Shown here: in pieces, positions 43,380 to 54,135 of the stretch
Position numbering within the stretch: the first letter of the stretch is position 1
How the letters are laid out: every line of letters begins with the position of its first letter
Assembly (NCBI RefSeq): GCF_001422325.1
Contig: NZ_LMMR01000010.1
Coordinates: 56,210-120,209 of the forward strand
Direction of reading: 5' to 3'
Source: Leifsonia sp. Leaf264
GTDB lineage: Bacteria; Actinomycetota; Actinomycetes; Actinomycetales; Microbacteriaceae
DNA: 64,000 bases
Notes under the pieces: generated by a model
Told to the model about the DNA's origin: nothing
Databases searched by the model: none
The model's input: only the letters and a program-made list of their open reading frames with translations
Program-made: the position numbers and the translations under genes

Positions 43380-43383
<4 letters not shown>
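42445..43383 (-). CDS. NUDIX hydrolase fused to histidine phosphatase (MutT1-like)
   Basis: A 312-residue two-domain protein. Residues 1-140 form a NUDIX domain with an intact box ([20 protein letters not shown] followed by TG). Residues 145-310 form a histidine-phosphatase domain with VVLRHAKA (RH motif) and [11 protein letters not shown]. This architecture is that of mycobacterial MutT1, which removes oxidised guanine nucleotides (8-oxo-(d)GTP) and diadenosine polyphosphates. It overlaps the ppk stop by 4 nt (ATGA), the same pairing seen in mycobacteria, so translation is coupled to polyphosphate kinase. Confidence 0.9.
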
Positions 43384-45548
<2,165 letters not shown>

Positions 45549-45626
45549 GCCTTCATCATGGCATCAGCCGCATGAACAGCACGTGACGAGGACGTTATCT
45601 CCCCGGCAGAAGTTCTCCGGCGGAGC

Positions 45627-46307
45627 TCAGCGACCGAGGCCGGCCGGTTCCTCGTCCTCGTGCACGTTGAACCTGTAGCCGACGTTGCGCACCGTGCCGA
45701 TCAGCGACTCGAGGTCGCCGAGCTTGGCGCGGAGGCGACGCACGTGAACGTCGACGGTGCGCGTTCCGCCGAAGTAGTCGTAGCCCCACACCTCGCTCAG
45801 CAGCTGCTCGCGGGTGAAGACGCGCGACGGGTGGGTCGCGAGGAAGCGGAGCAGCTCGAACTCCTTGAACGTCAGGTCAAGTGGCTTGCCGCGCACCTTC
45901 GCCGAGTAGCTCGCCTCGTCGATGATCACGCCGGAGGTCTGGATGCGGGTGTTGACCTCGGGGGCGATCCGGCCGACGGCGAGACGGATGCGGGCATCCA
46001 CCTCGGCGGGGCCGGCCGATTCAACGATCACGTCGTCGACTCCCCAGTCGGGGCTGACGCCGGACAGGCCGCCCTCGGTGAGCACGAGGAGGAGCGGAAC
46101 GGAGATGCCCGTCGTGCGCAGGATCTGGCAGAGGGCCTTGGCGCTGGCCAGATTCGTACGCGCATCGACGATGACGGCATCGGAATCGGGCGCCGTGATG
46201 AGCTGCTGCGGATCCGCAGGGATCAGCCGCACTCTGTGGCTGAGCAGCGCCAGGGCGGGGAGAACTTCATTGTTGACTGCCGACGTCAGGATCAACAATT
46301 GCGCCAC
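45627..46307 (-). CDS. glnR: Global nitrogen regulator GlnR (orphan OmpR-type response regulator)
   Basis: A 226-residue DNA-binding protein. The receiver-like part has the GlnR hallmarks [21 protein letters not shown] and [12 protein letters not shown]. The C-terminal winged helix has [20 protein letters not shown] and [20 protein letters not shown], nearly as in Streptomyces GlnR. No kinase gene is adjacent; in the family the protein works without normal phosphorylation. GTG 46307 is chosen: GGAGG is 7 nt upstream, whereas the ATG two codons earlier touches the GGAGG, and other GlnR proteins start here. Phosphate and nitrogen control are linked in actinobacteria, fitting this position. Confidence 0.93.
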   Translation of the reverse strand: MAQLLILTSAVNNEVLPALALLSHRVRLIPADPQQLITAPDSDAVIVDARTNLASAKALCQILRTTGISVPLLLVLTEGGLSGVSPDWGVDDVIVESAGPAEVDARIRLAVGRIAPEVNTRIQTSGVIIDEASYSAKVRGKPLDLTFKEFELLRFLATHPSRVFTREQLLSEVWGYDYFGGTRTVDVHVRRLRAKLGDLESLIGTVRNVGYRFNVHEDEEPAGLGR

Positions 46308-46330
46308 GCGCATTCCTCCAGCTCGTTCGT

Positions 46331-46355
46331 TGCGTCATCTTATCCTGATGACGCA
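46331..46355. promoter_or_regulatory. Dyad between glnR and the 94-residue membrane gene
   Basis: TGCGTCATC (46331-46339) and GATGACGCA (46347-46355), perfect 9-bp arms with a 7-bp spacer, in the 76-bp divergent region before glnR. A candidate operator for autoregulation or another regulator. Confidence 0.45.
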
Positions 46356-46383
46356 GCGTCGTTCGCGCGTCACAATGGGAACC

Positions 46384-46668
46384 ATGACCGACACCGAAGT
46401 GCCGCTGAGCCCCGCCGCGACGTTCGCGGGCATCGTGTCCGTCTGGATCCTGGCTGTCGTGGGGGCCGTCGTGGTGCTGACGACGGTCGCTCCCGAGGAG
46501 AGATTCGGCGGCCTGTGCCTGAGCATGGCCGCCTGTGCGCTGGTGGCCTTCTGCGTGCAGCTCGCCACGCGTCGTCGTGACGGTTTCGTCGCCCGCGTGG
46601 TCTCGACCTTCGCGGGGATCGTGGTCATCACGGCCATCGCCGGCATCGTGGTCGCCCTGACGCTCTGA
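46384..46668 (+). CDS. Small two- or three-helix membrane protein (94 aa)
   Basis: A 94-residue membrane protein with three hydrophobic stretches (FAGIVSVWILAVVGAVVVLT, GLCLSMAACALVAFCVQLA, FAGIVVITAIAGIVVALTL). No recognised domain. CACAAT (46371-46376) ends 7 nt before the ATG, so leaderless expression is plausible; this supports 46384 over an in-frame ATG three codons up. It is divergent from glnR. Confidence 0.7.
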   Translation: MTDTEVPLSPAATFAGIVSVWILAVVGAVVVLTTVAPEERFGGLCLSMAACALVAFCVQLATRRRDGFVARVVSTFAGIVVITAIAGIVVALTL

Positions 46669-46698
46669 GTGCCCTCCGCGCGGGGATAGACTCGAGCC

Positions 46699-46821
46699 AT
46701 GGCCGGCGGCGAACTCATCTTCCTCGAACTCTTCTTCCTCGGACTTCTGGGCCTTGCGAGCCTCGCGATCGCGTGGGTCTCCGGCGTCGTGGTCTACAAG
46801 CTCTTCCGGGGGCAGCGGTAA
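46699..46821 (+). CDS. Very small membrane protein (40 aa)
   Basis: A 40-residue frame from ATG 46699 to TAA 46821. Residues 6-30 are one hydrophobic helix (LIFLELFFLGLLGLASLAIA), then a short basic end YKLFRGQR. TAGACT (46687-46692) ends 6 nt before the ATG, the same leaderless arrangement as many real genes here. It fills the gap between the 94-residue membrane gene and the nitrobindin-like gene, 6 bp before the latter. Function unknown; coding potential is supported by the promoter spacing and membrane-type composition. Confidence 0.65.
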   Translation: MAGGELIFLELFFLGLLGLASLAIAWVSGVVVYKLFRGQR

Positions 46822-46827
46822 CACCCG

Positions 46828-47436
46828 ATGATCGAGCTGCCCGTCGAGCTCCCGGCCGAGCTGGTTCCCCTCTCGTGGCTGCTCGGCGTCTGGGAGGGCT
46901 CAGGCGTCATCGACTACGCAGTCGGTGAGGCATCCGTCACCCACGAATTCGGTCAGCGCGTGAGCTTCAGCCACGACGGCCTGCCCCACTTGAACTACAC
47001 CTCCTACAGCTGGCTGTTCCCCACCGAGGAGGGCGGAGAACCGATACCGCTCGTCACGGAGACTGGCTACTGGCGCCTGAGCCGCGCACTCGGAGAGGCG
47101 GATGCCGGTCCGGCGATGCTGCCGGGCGTCGGCGATCGGCCGTTCCGCGACGCAGAGTCGGTCGAGACGCTGCGCAATGCCGCCGGCGGCTTCGACATCG
47201 AGGTCAACCTGGTGCACCCCGGCGGGGTCGCCGAGCTCTACCTCGGCCAGGTGAAGGGTCCGCGCATAGACCTGGCGACGGATGCCGTCCTGCGAACGCA
47301 GGGCGCCAAGCCCTACTCGGCCGCCACCAGGCTCTACGGCCTCGTCGACTCGCACCTGCTCTGGGCGTGGGACATCGCCGCCCTCGGCCAGGACCTGCGC
47401 ACCCACTCCTCCGGCCGACTCGCGAAGGTGGAGTGA
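46828..47436 (+). CDS. FABP/nitrobindin-like heme-binding beta-barrel protein
   Basis: A 202-residue protein with the nitrobindin/THAP4-like fold: LSWLLGVWEGSG near the start, GLPHLNYTSYSWLF, GYWRLSR, and near the end LWAWDIAALGQDLRTHSSGRL, whose His should bind heme iron. Family members bind ferric heme and react with nitric oxide or peroxynitrite. It starts 6 bp after the 40-residue membrane gene and is followed 5 bp later by the YgfZ-like gene, so these three are probably one operon. Confidence 0.88.
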   Translation: MIELPVELPAELVPLSWLLGVWEGSGVIDYAVGEASVTHEFGQRVSFSHDGLPHLNYTSYSWLFPTEEGGEPIPLVTETGYWRLSRALGEADAGPAMLPGVGDRPFRDAESVETLRNAAGGFDIEVNLVHPGGVAELYLGQVKGPRIDLATDAVLRTQGAKPYSAATRLYGLVDSHLLWAWDIAALGQDLRTHSSGRLAKVE

Positions 47437-47441
47437 CGACG

Positions 47442-48599
47442 ATGACGGATGCAGCCTCCCCCCTTCTCTCGGTTCCCGGCGCTGTGCGCGCCGAGGGCCT
47501 GGATGACGGCGTCGCAGCCCACTACGGCAACCCGAACGTCGAGCAGCGCCGCCTCGAGGACGGCACCGCGATCGTCGACCTCTCGCATGCCGGCGTCGTG
47601 AGCATCACGGGTCCCGACAGGCTGACCTGGCTCAACTCCATCTCCAGCCAGGCGCTCGATCGGCTGGCACCGGGGGAGTCGTCCGAGACGCTCATCCTCG
47701 ACCCCCAGGGCCGCATCGAGTACGACGCCCACGTCGTCGACGACGGCGTCACGACCTGGCTGCTCGTCGATCGCGTCGAGACGACGGGTCTCTTCACCTG
47801 GCTCGACCGCATGCGTTTCACGCTGCGCGTCGAGGTCGCCGACCGCACCGAGGAGTTCGCCACCATCGGCACCATGGCGACGGATGCCGCGGCCATCGGC
47901 CTGGACGTCGCCGCCCCGAACGGAGTTCCGCTGGTGTGGCGCGACCCGTGGTCGGAGATCGCCGTCGGCGGTTGGCAGTACGCCTCCGACGTCGAGCACC
48001 CGGCCGCCGACTGGCGGTTCAGCGAGGTACTCGTTCCGCGCGCCTCACTCGCAGACCTCGCCGAGCGGGCGGTATCTGGCACCCCGGCCCTGGCCGGCAC
48101 CCTCGCCCTCGACGCCGTGCGCATCGCCGCGTGGCGTCCGCGGTTCTCGACCGAGGTCGACGAGCGCAGCATCCCGCACGAACTCGACTGGCTCCGCAGC
48201 GCGGTGCACCTCGACAAGGGTTGCTACCGCGGCCAGGAGACCGTCGCCAAGGTGCACAATCTCGGGCATCCGCCGCGCCGCCTCGTGATGCTGCACCTCG
48301 ACGGCTCCGACACAGTGCTGCCGGCGCACGGCGACGAGGTCTTCGCCGAGAGGAAGCGGCCAGAGACCGAGGCCGGGTGGCGCGAGGTCGGATCGGTCAC
48401 GTCGAGCGCCATGCACCACGAACTCGGCCCGATCGCCCTCGCCGTGATCCGCCGCGGCGTTCCCGTCGACGCGCCGCTCGAGGTGCACACCGCCGAGACC
48501 GGCGAGGTGGTCGCTGCGGCGCAGGTCGTGGTCGTGCCTCCGGAGGCAGGAGCGACGGCCGGCATCCCGCGGATGCCGCGGCTCGGCATCCGGCGCTGA
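47442..48599 (+). CDS. ygfZ: YgfZ/GcvT-type folate-binding protein
   Basis: A 385-residue tetrahydrofolate-binding protein that supports iron-sulfur cluster assembly or repair. The family signature KGCYRGQETVAKVHNLG is present near residue 265, with an N-terminal GcvT-like domain (AIVDLSHAGVVSITGPDRLTW...) and a C-terminal barrel (VGSVTSSAMHHELGPIALA). ATG 47442 lies 5 bp after the previous stop. An in-frame upstream extension would overlap that gene and is rejected. Its stop shares a base with the next start (TGATG). Confidence 0.92.
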   Translation: MTDAASPLLSVPGAVRAEGLDDGVAAHYGNPNVEQRRLEDGTAIVDLSHAGVVSITGPDRLTWLNSISSQALDRLAPGESSETLILDPQGRIEYDAHVVDDGVTTWLLVDRVETTGLFTWLDRMRFTLRVEVADRTEEFATIGTMATDAAAIGLDVAAPNGVPLVWRDPWSEIAVGGWQYASDVEHPAADWRFSEVLVPRASLADLAERAVSGTPALAGTLALDAVRIAAWRPRFSTEVDERSIPHELDWLRSAVHLDKGCYRGQETVAKVHNLGHPPRRLVMLHLDGSDTVLPAHGDEVFAERKRPETEAGWREVGSVTSSAMHHELGPIALAVIRRGVPVDAPLEVHTAETGEVVAAAQVVVVPPEAGATAGIPRMPRLGIRR

Positions 48600-49666
48600 T
48601 GCGCCCGCGGTTCGACACCGCCGCAGCGTGGGCGCGGACCAGGGACGCCGTCCCGCCGGTTGCCCAGATCACTGTGACCGCCGTCGCGAGCTTCGCCTTC
48701 GCGCACTACGTGGTCGGGCACCAGTCTCCCCTCATCGCGGCCATCGTGGTGATCTCGGCGCTCGGATTCGTCCGCGACGCGAGGCCCATCCGCGTCCTGG
48801 AGACTGTCTTCGGCATGACCCTCGGCATCGCCTTAGCCGAGCTGCTGCTGCTGGGGTTCGGGGCCGGTCTCGCCCAGTACGCGTTCGCGCTCGCCCTCAC
48901 CATGCTGGTGGCCAGGTTCCTGCTGCCGAACCCGGCCTTCGCCGTGGCCGCCGCCGTGCAGTGCTCGCTGGTCATGCTCTCGCCGCTGCCGCCGGGCGGT
49001 CCGTTCACGCGCACACTCGACGCCGTCGTCGGCGGGGTGTTCGCCCTCCTCGCGACAGTGCTCATCCCACGTGACCCGGGCAAGGCGGCCACGCGTGCGG
49101 GCCTGCGGATGCTGGCGGAGCACGACGGCATTCTGGCCGACCTGTCGACGGCCCTCGCCACGGGCTCGGCGACGAAGGCGGACGCCGCTCTCGCACGGGC
49201 ACGGGCGACGCAGCCGTTGACGGACGCCTGGTCGAACGCCGTGGAATCCGGTGTCGCCATCGCCCGCCTGTCGCCGTTCCTGCGCCGTCGTCGGTTCGAC
49301 CTCGCGCGGCAGGCCTCGATGCAGGCGGCGATCGAACTGTGCACCAGGAGCCTGCGGGTCGTCGCGCGCCGCGCCGCCTACGTCGCACGCGATGGAGCAC
49401 CGCGACCTGCTGTCGCCGACCTGCTCGCACGAGTGCGGGTGAGCATCGTGCTGATCAGCGAGTCGCTCACCGATGTGTCGCAGCAACCGATCGCCAGGCA
49501 GTCGCTGGTCGAGGTCGCCCGGCACCTCGATCCGGCGCAGATGGCTCCCGACGGCGACTTCGCCGATCGCAACCTGGTGCAGGCCATGAGGCCCTACATC
49601 GTCGATGCGCTCGCAGCGACGGGCATGAAAGCCGACGAGGCGCGCGACCTGCTGCCGCGGGCGTGA
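48599..49666 (+). CDS. FUSC/ArAE-like membrane protein
   Basis: A 355-residue protein with an N-terminal membrane domain of about six helices (HYVVGHQSPLIAAIVVISALG, RVLETVFGMTLGIALAELLL, NPAFAVAAAVQCSLVML, VVGGVFALLATVLIP) followed by a soluble helical half. The GxxxG-containing LETVFGMTLGIALAELLL resembles the fusaric-acid-resistance (FUSC) and aromatic-acid exporter group, here as a half-size version. The start overlaps the YgfZ stop by one base. Substrate unknown. Confidence 0.78.
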   Translation: MRPRFDTAAAWARTRDAVPPVAQITVTAVASFAFAHYVVGHQSPLIAAIVVISALGFVRDARPIRVLETVFGMTLGIALAELLLLGFGAGLAQYAFALALTMLVARFLLPNPAFAVAAAVQCSLVMLSPLPPGGPFTRTLDAVVGGVFALLATVLIPRDPGKAATRAGLRMLAEHDGILADLSTALATGSATKADAALARARATQPLTDAWSNAVESGVAIARLSPFLRRRRFDLARQASMQAAIELCTRSLRVVARRAAYVARDGAPRPAVADLLARVRVSIVLISESLTDVSQQPIARQSLVEVARHLDPAQMAPDGDFADRNLVQAMRPYIVDALAATGMKADEARDLLPRA

Positions 49667-49727
49667 CGTCTCCGTTCGCCGCCCGCCACGCTCCCGTTCT
49701 CACCGAGCGGCTGAGTCGGACTGCCCC

Positions 49728-50543
49728 TCAGCGACAGAGCGGCGCCACGGCCGCCCAGTCCACGGTGAGCTCACCGAGCCGCCAGCGACGGACGCCGCCG
49801 CGCACGGGCCAGCCGGCATCCGCCAGCATCCGCACGGCGGCGATCCAGCGCTGCGATGGCCCGTACACCGATAACGGTGCGTTCGACCGCCAGGCACGGT
49901 CCAGCTCGGCCAGCAGCGCGTGGATGCGCTCCCCGGGCACGTTCCGATGGATGAGCGCCTTCGGCAGCCGCTCGGCGACGATCGACGGCACCTCCAGGCC
50001 CGCGAGCCGCAGGCTGATCGTGAGGCTGAGCGGCGCATCCGGCGACAGGGCGACCCAGCTGGAGACCCGGCCGATCTCGTCGCAGGTGCCCTCGACGAGC
50101 AGCCCTCCGGGTTGCAGCCGTGAGGTCATCAGCGCCCACGCATCGGCGACCTGCGACTCGTCGTACTGGCGCAGCACGTTGAACGCGCGGATCACCGCGG
50201 GCCGACGGCGCTGCGGCACCGGCACCTCGAACCCGCCGAGGGCGAAGGATACCCGCGCGTCCGGAGCGAAGCCTGTGCCTCCGGCCCGCACAGCCGCCAG
50301 CTGCTCCGTGGCCGTGCGCACCCGACCGGGTTCGATCTCGAGTCCGAGCACGTCGATATCACGCCTGGCCTTCGCCAGCCGCTGCTGCAGCTCGAGCGCC
50401 GTCACGCCGCTGGCGCCGTAGCCGAGATCGACGACGAGCGGATCCTCCGTGCTGCGGAGGATGGGCAGCTCCGCGATCCAGCGGTCGACGCGTCGCAGCC
50501 GGTTGGTGTTCGTGGTGCCGCGGGTGATGGATCCGACAGGCAT
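49728..50543 (-). CDS. Class I SAM-dependent methyltransferase (unknown substrate)
   Basis: A 271-residue protein with a Rossmann motif [21 protein letters not shown] and motif [14 protein letters not shown], followed by [20 protein letters not shown] and [16 protein letters not shown]. The C-terminal half carries helices and the [14 protein letters not shown] segment. Target unknown. The minus-strand -10 GATACT ends 6 nt before the ATG. The same palindrome supplies the -10 of the divergent gpmA, so the two genes are driven from a shared 32-bp promoter region. Confidence 0.82.
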   Translation of the reverse strand: MPVGSITRGTTNTNRLRRVDRWIAELPILRSTEDPLVVDLGYGASGVTALELQQRLAKARRDIDVLGLEIEPGRVRTATEQLAAVRAGGTGFAPDARVSFALGGFEVPVPQRRRPAVIRAFNVLRQYDESQVADAWALMTSRLQPGGLLVEGTCDEIGRVSSWVALSPDAPLSLTISLRLAGLEVPSIVAERLPKALIHRNVPGERIHALLAELDRAWRSNAPLSVYGPSQRWIAAVRMLADAGWPVRGGVRRWRLGELTVDWAAVAPLCR

Positions 50544-50575
50544 GCCCCCAGTATCGCAAGCGATACATTGGAGGC
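50544..50575. promoter_or_regulatory. Palindromic divergent leaderless promoter of gpmA and the methyltransferase gene
   Basis: The only 32 bp between the two start codons contain GTATCGC-AA-GCGATAC (50551-50566). One arm provides TACATT (50564-50569), 6 nt before the gpmA ATG. The other, read on the minus strand, provides GATACT (50555-50550), 6 nt before the methyltransferase ATG. The two promoters therefore overlap face to face. Confidence 0.7.
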
Positions 50576-51328
50576 ATGACTTCGCCTTACACCCTCATCC
50601 TGCTGCGCCACGGGAACAGCGACTGGAACCAGAAGAACCTGTTCACCGGATGGGTCGACGTGCGCCTGTCCGAGCAGGGCCGCGCCGAGGCCAAGCGCGC
50701 CGGCGAACTCCTCGCCGAGTCGGGTCTGCTGCCCGACGTGCTGCACACCTCGGTTCTTACTCGCGCCATCCAGACCGCGAACATCGCCCTCGAGGAGGCC
50801 GACCGCCTCTGGATCGACGTCAAGCGCTCGTGGCGCCTCAACGAGCGCCACTACGGGGCGCTCCAGGGCCTCGACAAGGCCGAGACGCTGGAGAAGTACG
50901 GCCCGGAGCAGTTCCAGCTCTGGCGTCGGTCCTTCGACGTCCCGCCGCCGGTCCTGGCCGACGACGCCGAGTACTCGCAGGTCGGCGACCCCCGATACGC
51001 CGACCTTCCCGACGCCGACCTGCCCCGCACCGAGTGCCTGAAGGACGTCATCGAGCGGATGCTGCCCTACTGGGAGTCCGACATCTCGGTCGACCTCAGG
51101 GCGGGCAAGACCGTGCTGGTGACCGCGCACGGCAACTCGCTGCGCGCCCTGGTCAAGCACCTCGACGGCATCTCGGACGACGACATCGCCGAGCTGAACA
51201 TCCCGACCGGCATCCCGCTGGTGTACCGCCTCGATGAGAACCTCGCCCCCATCGGCGCCGGTGAGTATCTCGATCCTGAGGCTGCGGCTGCAGGCGCTGC
51301 GGCCGTCGCCGCGCAGGGCAAGAAGTAG
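50576..51328 (+). CDS. gpmA: 2,3-bisphosphoglycerate-dependent phosphoglycerate mutase GpmA
   Basis: A glycolytic enzyme interconverting 3- and 2-phosphoglycerate. The 250 residues include the phosphohistidine motif [31 protein letters not shown] and the second catalytic His in [14 protein letters not shown]. An Ala-rich tail ends the protein. It lies upstream of phoU and senX3-regX3, as gpm1 lies by senX3-regX3 in mycobacteria. It ends before a very long perfect hairpin. Confidence 0.96.
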   Translation: MTSPYTLILLRHGNSDWNQKNLFTGWVDVRLSEQGRAEAKRAGELLAESGLLPDVLHTSVLTRAIQTANIALEEADRLWIDVKRSWRLNERHYGALQGLDKAETLEKYGPEQFQLWRRSFDVPPPVLADDAEYSQVGDPRYADLPDADLPRTECLKDVIERMLPYWESDISVDLRAGKTVLVTAHGNSLRALVKHLDGISDDDIAELNIPTGIPLVYRLDENLAPIGAGEYLDPEAAAAGAAAVAAQGKK

Positions 51329-51340
51329 CCCGCAGGACCT

Positions 51341-51420
51341 GAAAAGCGAGGAACCTCTCGCCTGATCCACGACATCCGGTGGTCGGATGCGGTGGGTTCA
51401 GGCGAGAGGTTCCTCGCTTT
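51341..51420. terminator. Very long bidirectional terminator hairpin between gpmA and phoU
   Basis: Perfect 24-bp arms (51341-51364 and 51397-51420) with AAAA at the outer 5' edge and TTTT at the outer 3' edge, so either strand ends in a U tract. The loop itself contains CATCCG-GTGGT-CGGATG. It serves the two convergent genes. Confidence 0.9.
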
Positions 51421-51436
51421 TACAGTGTCAGGGGGA

Positions 51437-52090
51437 TCAGGCGCTCTCGGGCACCCAGTCACCCGTCGCCAGGTACTGCACCTTCTTCGCGATCGCGACG
51501 GCGTGGTCGGCGAAACGCTCGTGGTAGCGGCTGGCGAGGGTGGAGTCGACGGTGTCGACAGTCTCGCCCTTCCACTTCTCGCCCAGCACCTTGTCGAACA
51601 CGCTCAGGTGCAGCGCGTCGATCTTGTCGTCGTCGTTGCGGATGGTCTCGGCCAGCTCGACCTCCTGGCTGCTCAGCAGCTCGGTGAGCTTCCTGGCGAT
51701 CTCCACGTCGAGCCGGCCCATCTCGGCGAAGGTCGGGCGCAGGCTCTTCGGAACCACCTTGTCGGGGAAGCGGTAGCGGGCCAGCTGGGCGATGTGGGTG
51801 GCGAGGTCGCCCATGCGCTCGAGCGATGCGCTGATGCGGAGGGCGCTCACGACGATGCGGAGGTCGCGGGCGACGGGGTTCTGCCGGGCCAGGATCGTGA
51901 TCGCGAGCTCGTCGAGGGCGACCGCGAGCTCGTCGATGCGGGCGTCGTCCTCGATGCACTCCTCGGCGAGGCCGACGTCGGATTCGTTGAACGCCCGGGT
52001 CGCCTTGTCGATCGAGGTCGCCACGAGCTCTGAGATCTCGACGAGGCGGTCCTGAACCTCTCGGAGTTCCAGCTGGAATACTTCGCGCAC
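51437..52090 (-). CDS. phoU: Phosphate signalling protein PhoU
   Basis: A 217-residue all-helical protein that links the Pst transporter to the phosphate histidine kinase. It starts VREVFQLELREVQDRLVEIS and has two similar three-helix halves with the metal motifs EECIEDDARIDELAV and AETIRNDDDKIDALH; ASRYHERFADHAVAIAKKV closes it. GTG 52090 has GAGGA 8 nt upstream and gives the standard length; a longer frame upstream is rejected. It is divergent from senX3, with a repeat-rich regulatory region between them. Confidence 0.95.
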   Translation of the reverse strand: MREVFQLELREVQDRLVEISELVATSIDKATRAFNESDVGLAEECIEDDARIDELAVALDELAITILARQNPVARDLRIVVSALRISASLERMGDLATHIAQLARYRFPDKVVPKSLRPTFAEMGRLDVEIARKLTELLSSQEVELAETIRNDDDKIDALHLSVFDKVLGEKWKGETVDTVDSTLASRYHERFADHAVAIAKKVQYLATGDWVPESA

Positions 52091-52176
52091 GTGTGAATCC
52101 TCATCGTTCGTTCGTTCGCACACTCGAATGCGTGCGGGTAGACGGAGCCCGCATGGCCCCAGCCCATGGTGTCGAC

Positions 52177-52220
52177 CGAAGGTTAACGGCCGGTGCCGCA
52201 GGTTTGAACATTCCCTGAAG
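52177..52220 (-). promoter_or_regulatory. PHO/RegX3-type box between phoU and senX3
   Basis: 11-nt units on the minus strand beginning CTTCA, GTTCA, CGGCA and GTTAA, possibly continued by GTCGA. The layout parallels that before pstS. It is 87-130 bp before phoU and 61-104 bp before senX3, so it could control either. Confidence 0.5.
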
Positions 52221-52280
52221 TAGGCCATCAGCGGTACGGATGCGGCGGGCACGCATCTGCGGACACATTACTCTGATGCC

Positions 52281-53435
52281 ATGGATACCACCTGGTCGGT
52301 GCTGCTGTCCCTGGCACTCGGGTTGGTGGTGGGCGGCGGCTTCGTCGCTCTCATCCACGTCGCCGAGCGCCGTGGAACCCACGCCGCGACAGTGGTCAAC
52401 CCCTCCGTGCCCGACGGGATCGCCGAGGTGATCGACGCCCTCGAATCGCCGGCCGTGGTCGTCGATCCGTCGAACAACGTCCTCGCGTCATCGCATGCAG
52501 CCACCACCCTCGGGATCGTGCGCCAGGACACCCTCGTGCATCCGGAGCTCGTCGAGCTGGTGGCGAAGGTTCGGCGTACCGGTGCGCCCATCGCCGAACA
52601 GCTCACCCTTGCCCGCAGCAGGTTCGGTGAGGCGAACATCCTCCTCGACGTGCGGGTGGCCCGTCTCGGCAGTCGCTACGTCCTGCTGCTCGGCGACGAC
52701 CTCACGGACTCGCAGCGGCTCGACGATGTGCGGCGCGACTTCATCGCCAACATCTCGCACGAGCTGAAGACACCGATAGCCTCCGTCGGACTGCTGGCCG
52801 AGGCCATCGACATGGCGGCTGACGAGCCCGCCCAGGTGCGCCGCTTCACCCATCGCCTCACGCAGGAGTCAGCCCGTCTCGCCCGCATCACCCAGGACAT
52901 CATCGACCTCTCCCGCCTGCAGTCGCAGAACGTGCTGAGCGAGCCCGACCTGGTCTCCGTCGACGAGATCGTCGCGGCCGCCGTCGACCAGAACCGGGTC
53001 GTCGCCGAGTCCCGGGACATCGCCCTCGCCGTGCGCAACAAGAGCCGGGCCGAGGTCCTCGGCGACGAGTCCCTGCTCGTCATGGCCGTCAACAACCTCA
53101 TCGCCAACGCCATCAACTACTCGCTCCCCGGCACGCGGGTGGGCGTCGGCGTGAAGAGCGCCGACGGAGCCGTCGAGATCGCGGTCACCGACCAAGGCGT
53201 CGGCATTCCCGAGGAGGACCTCGACCGCGTCTTCGAGAGGTTCTTCCGGGTCGATGAGGCCCGCTCGCGAAACACCGGCGGCACCGGGCTCGGCCTCAGC
53301 ATCGTCAAGCACGCCGTGCAGAACCACGGCGGCGACGTCAGGGTCTGGTCGCAGTCAGGTCGCGGCTCCACCTTCACCATCCGACTCCCCGAAGCACCGA
53401 ACGACGCCGTCAAGGCGGAAAAGGACCCCCAGTGA
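52281..53435 (+). CDS. senX3: Phosphate sensor histidine kinase SenX3
   Basis: A 384-residue membrane kinase. Two short N-terminal helices come first (WSVLLSLALGLVVGGGFVAL...), then a PAS-like region (ALESPAVVVDPSNNVLASS). The H-box FIANISHELKTPIASVGLL follows, and ATP-binding boxes NNLIANAINYS, VTDQGVGIPEEDLDRVFERFF and GTGLGLSIVKHAV. TACTCT (52269-52274) ends 6 nt before the ATG. It overlaps regX3 by 4 nt. It signals phosphate limitation together with PhoU and PstB. Confidence 0.94.
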   Translation: MDTTWSVLLSLALGLVVGGGFVALIHVAERRGTHAATVVNPSVPDGIAEVIDALESPAVVVDPSNNVLASSHAATTLGIVRQDTLVHPELVELVAKVRRTGAPIAEQLTLARSRFGEANILLDVRVARLGSRYVLLLGDDLTDSQRLDDVRRDFIANISHELKTPIASVGLLAEAIDMAADEPAQVRRFTHRLTQESARLARITQDIIDLSRLQSQNVLSEPDLVSVDEIVAAAVDQNRVVAESRDIALAVRNKSRAEVLGDESLLVMAVNNLIANAINYSLPGTRVGVGVKSADGAVEIAVTDQGVGIPEEDLDRVFERFFRVDEARSRNTGGTGLGLSIVKHAVQNHGGDVRVWSQSGRGSTFTIRLPEAPNDAVKAEKDPQ

Positions 53436-54112
53436 CACGCATCCTCCTGGTCGAAGACGAGACCGCCCTCAGCGAGCCCCTCGCCTTCCTGCTCGAGCGC
53501 GAGGGCTACGACGTGAACGTCGCCGCCGACGGGCCGAGCGCCCTCACCGAGTTCGACCGCACAGGTGCCGACCTCATCCTGCTCGACCTCATGCTGCCCG
53601 GCCTCTCGGGCACCGAGGTCTGCCGGGAGATCCGCACGCGGTCGAGCGTGCCGATCATCATGCTCACGGCGAAGGACTCCGAGGTCGACATCGTGGTGGG
53701 CCTGGAACTCGGAGCCGACGACTACGTCACCAAGCCGTACTCCACCCGGGAACTGCTCGCCCGTATCCGCGCCATACTGCGCCGCCACACAGAAGACGAC
53801 CGCGACGAGGGCACGCTGCTCGAGGCCGGCTCCGTGCGCATGGACATCGAGCGCCACACCGTCGCCGTCGACGGGGTCGTCACGCCGATGCCGCTGAAGG
53901 AGTTCGAGCTGCTCGAGTTCCTGCTGCGCAATGCCGGCAGGGTGCTCACCCGCGGCCAGCTCATCGACCGCGTGTGGGGCAGCGACTACTTCGGCGACAC
54001 CAAGACGCTGGACGTGCACATCAAGCGCATCCGTTCCCGCATCGAGAAGACGCCGTCGGAGCCGCGGATGCTCGTCACAGTGCGCGGGCTCGGCTACCGC
54101 TTCGAGGAGTAG
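53432..54112 (+). CDS. regX3: Phosphate response regulator RegX3
   Basis: A 226-residue OmpR/PhoB-type regulator. The receiver domain has the acidic pair E8-D9, the phospho-acceptor D52 (LILLDLMLPG) and the switch Lys in YVTKPYSTREL. The winged helix ends with RTLDVHIKRIRS-like TKTLDVHIKRIRSRI and VRGLGYRFEE. GTG 53432 overlaps the senX3 stop (GTGA). Expected targets include pstS and phoU, both with 11-nt repeat boxes in this window. Confidence 0.95.
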   Translation: MTRILLVEDETALSEPLAFLLEREGYDVNVAADGPSALTEFDRTGADLILLDLMLPGLSGTEVCREIRTRSSVPIIMLTAKDSEVDIVVGLELGADDYVTKPYSTRELLARIRAILRRHTEDDRDEGTLLEAGSVRMDIERHTVAVDGVVTPMPLKEFELLEFLLRNAGRVLTRGQLIDRVWGSDYFGDTKTLDVHIKRIRSRIEKTPSEPRMLVTVRGLGYRFEE

Positions 54113-54135
54113 CCCCGTCCGTCCGCTGCAACGAC

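Noticed and set aside
52100..52120. TTCG tandem run before phoU
   Set aside because: Three short units only; no sign of a functional repeat or of a CRISPR-like array.
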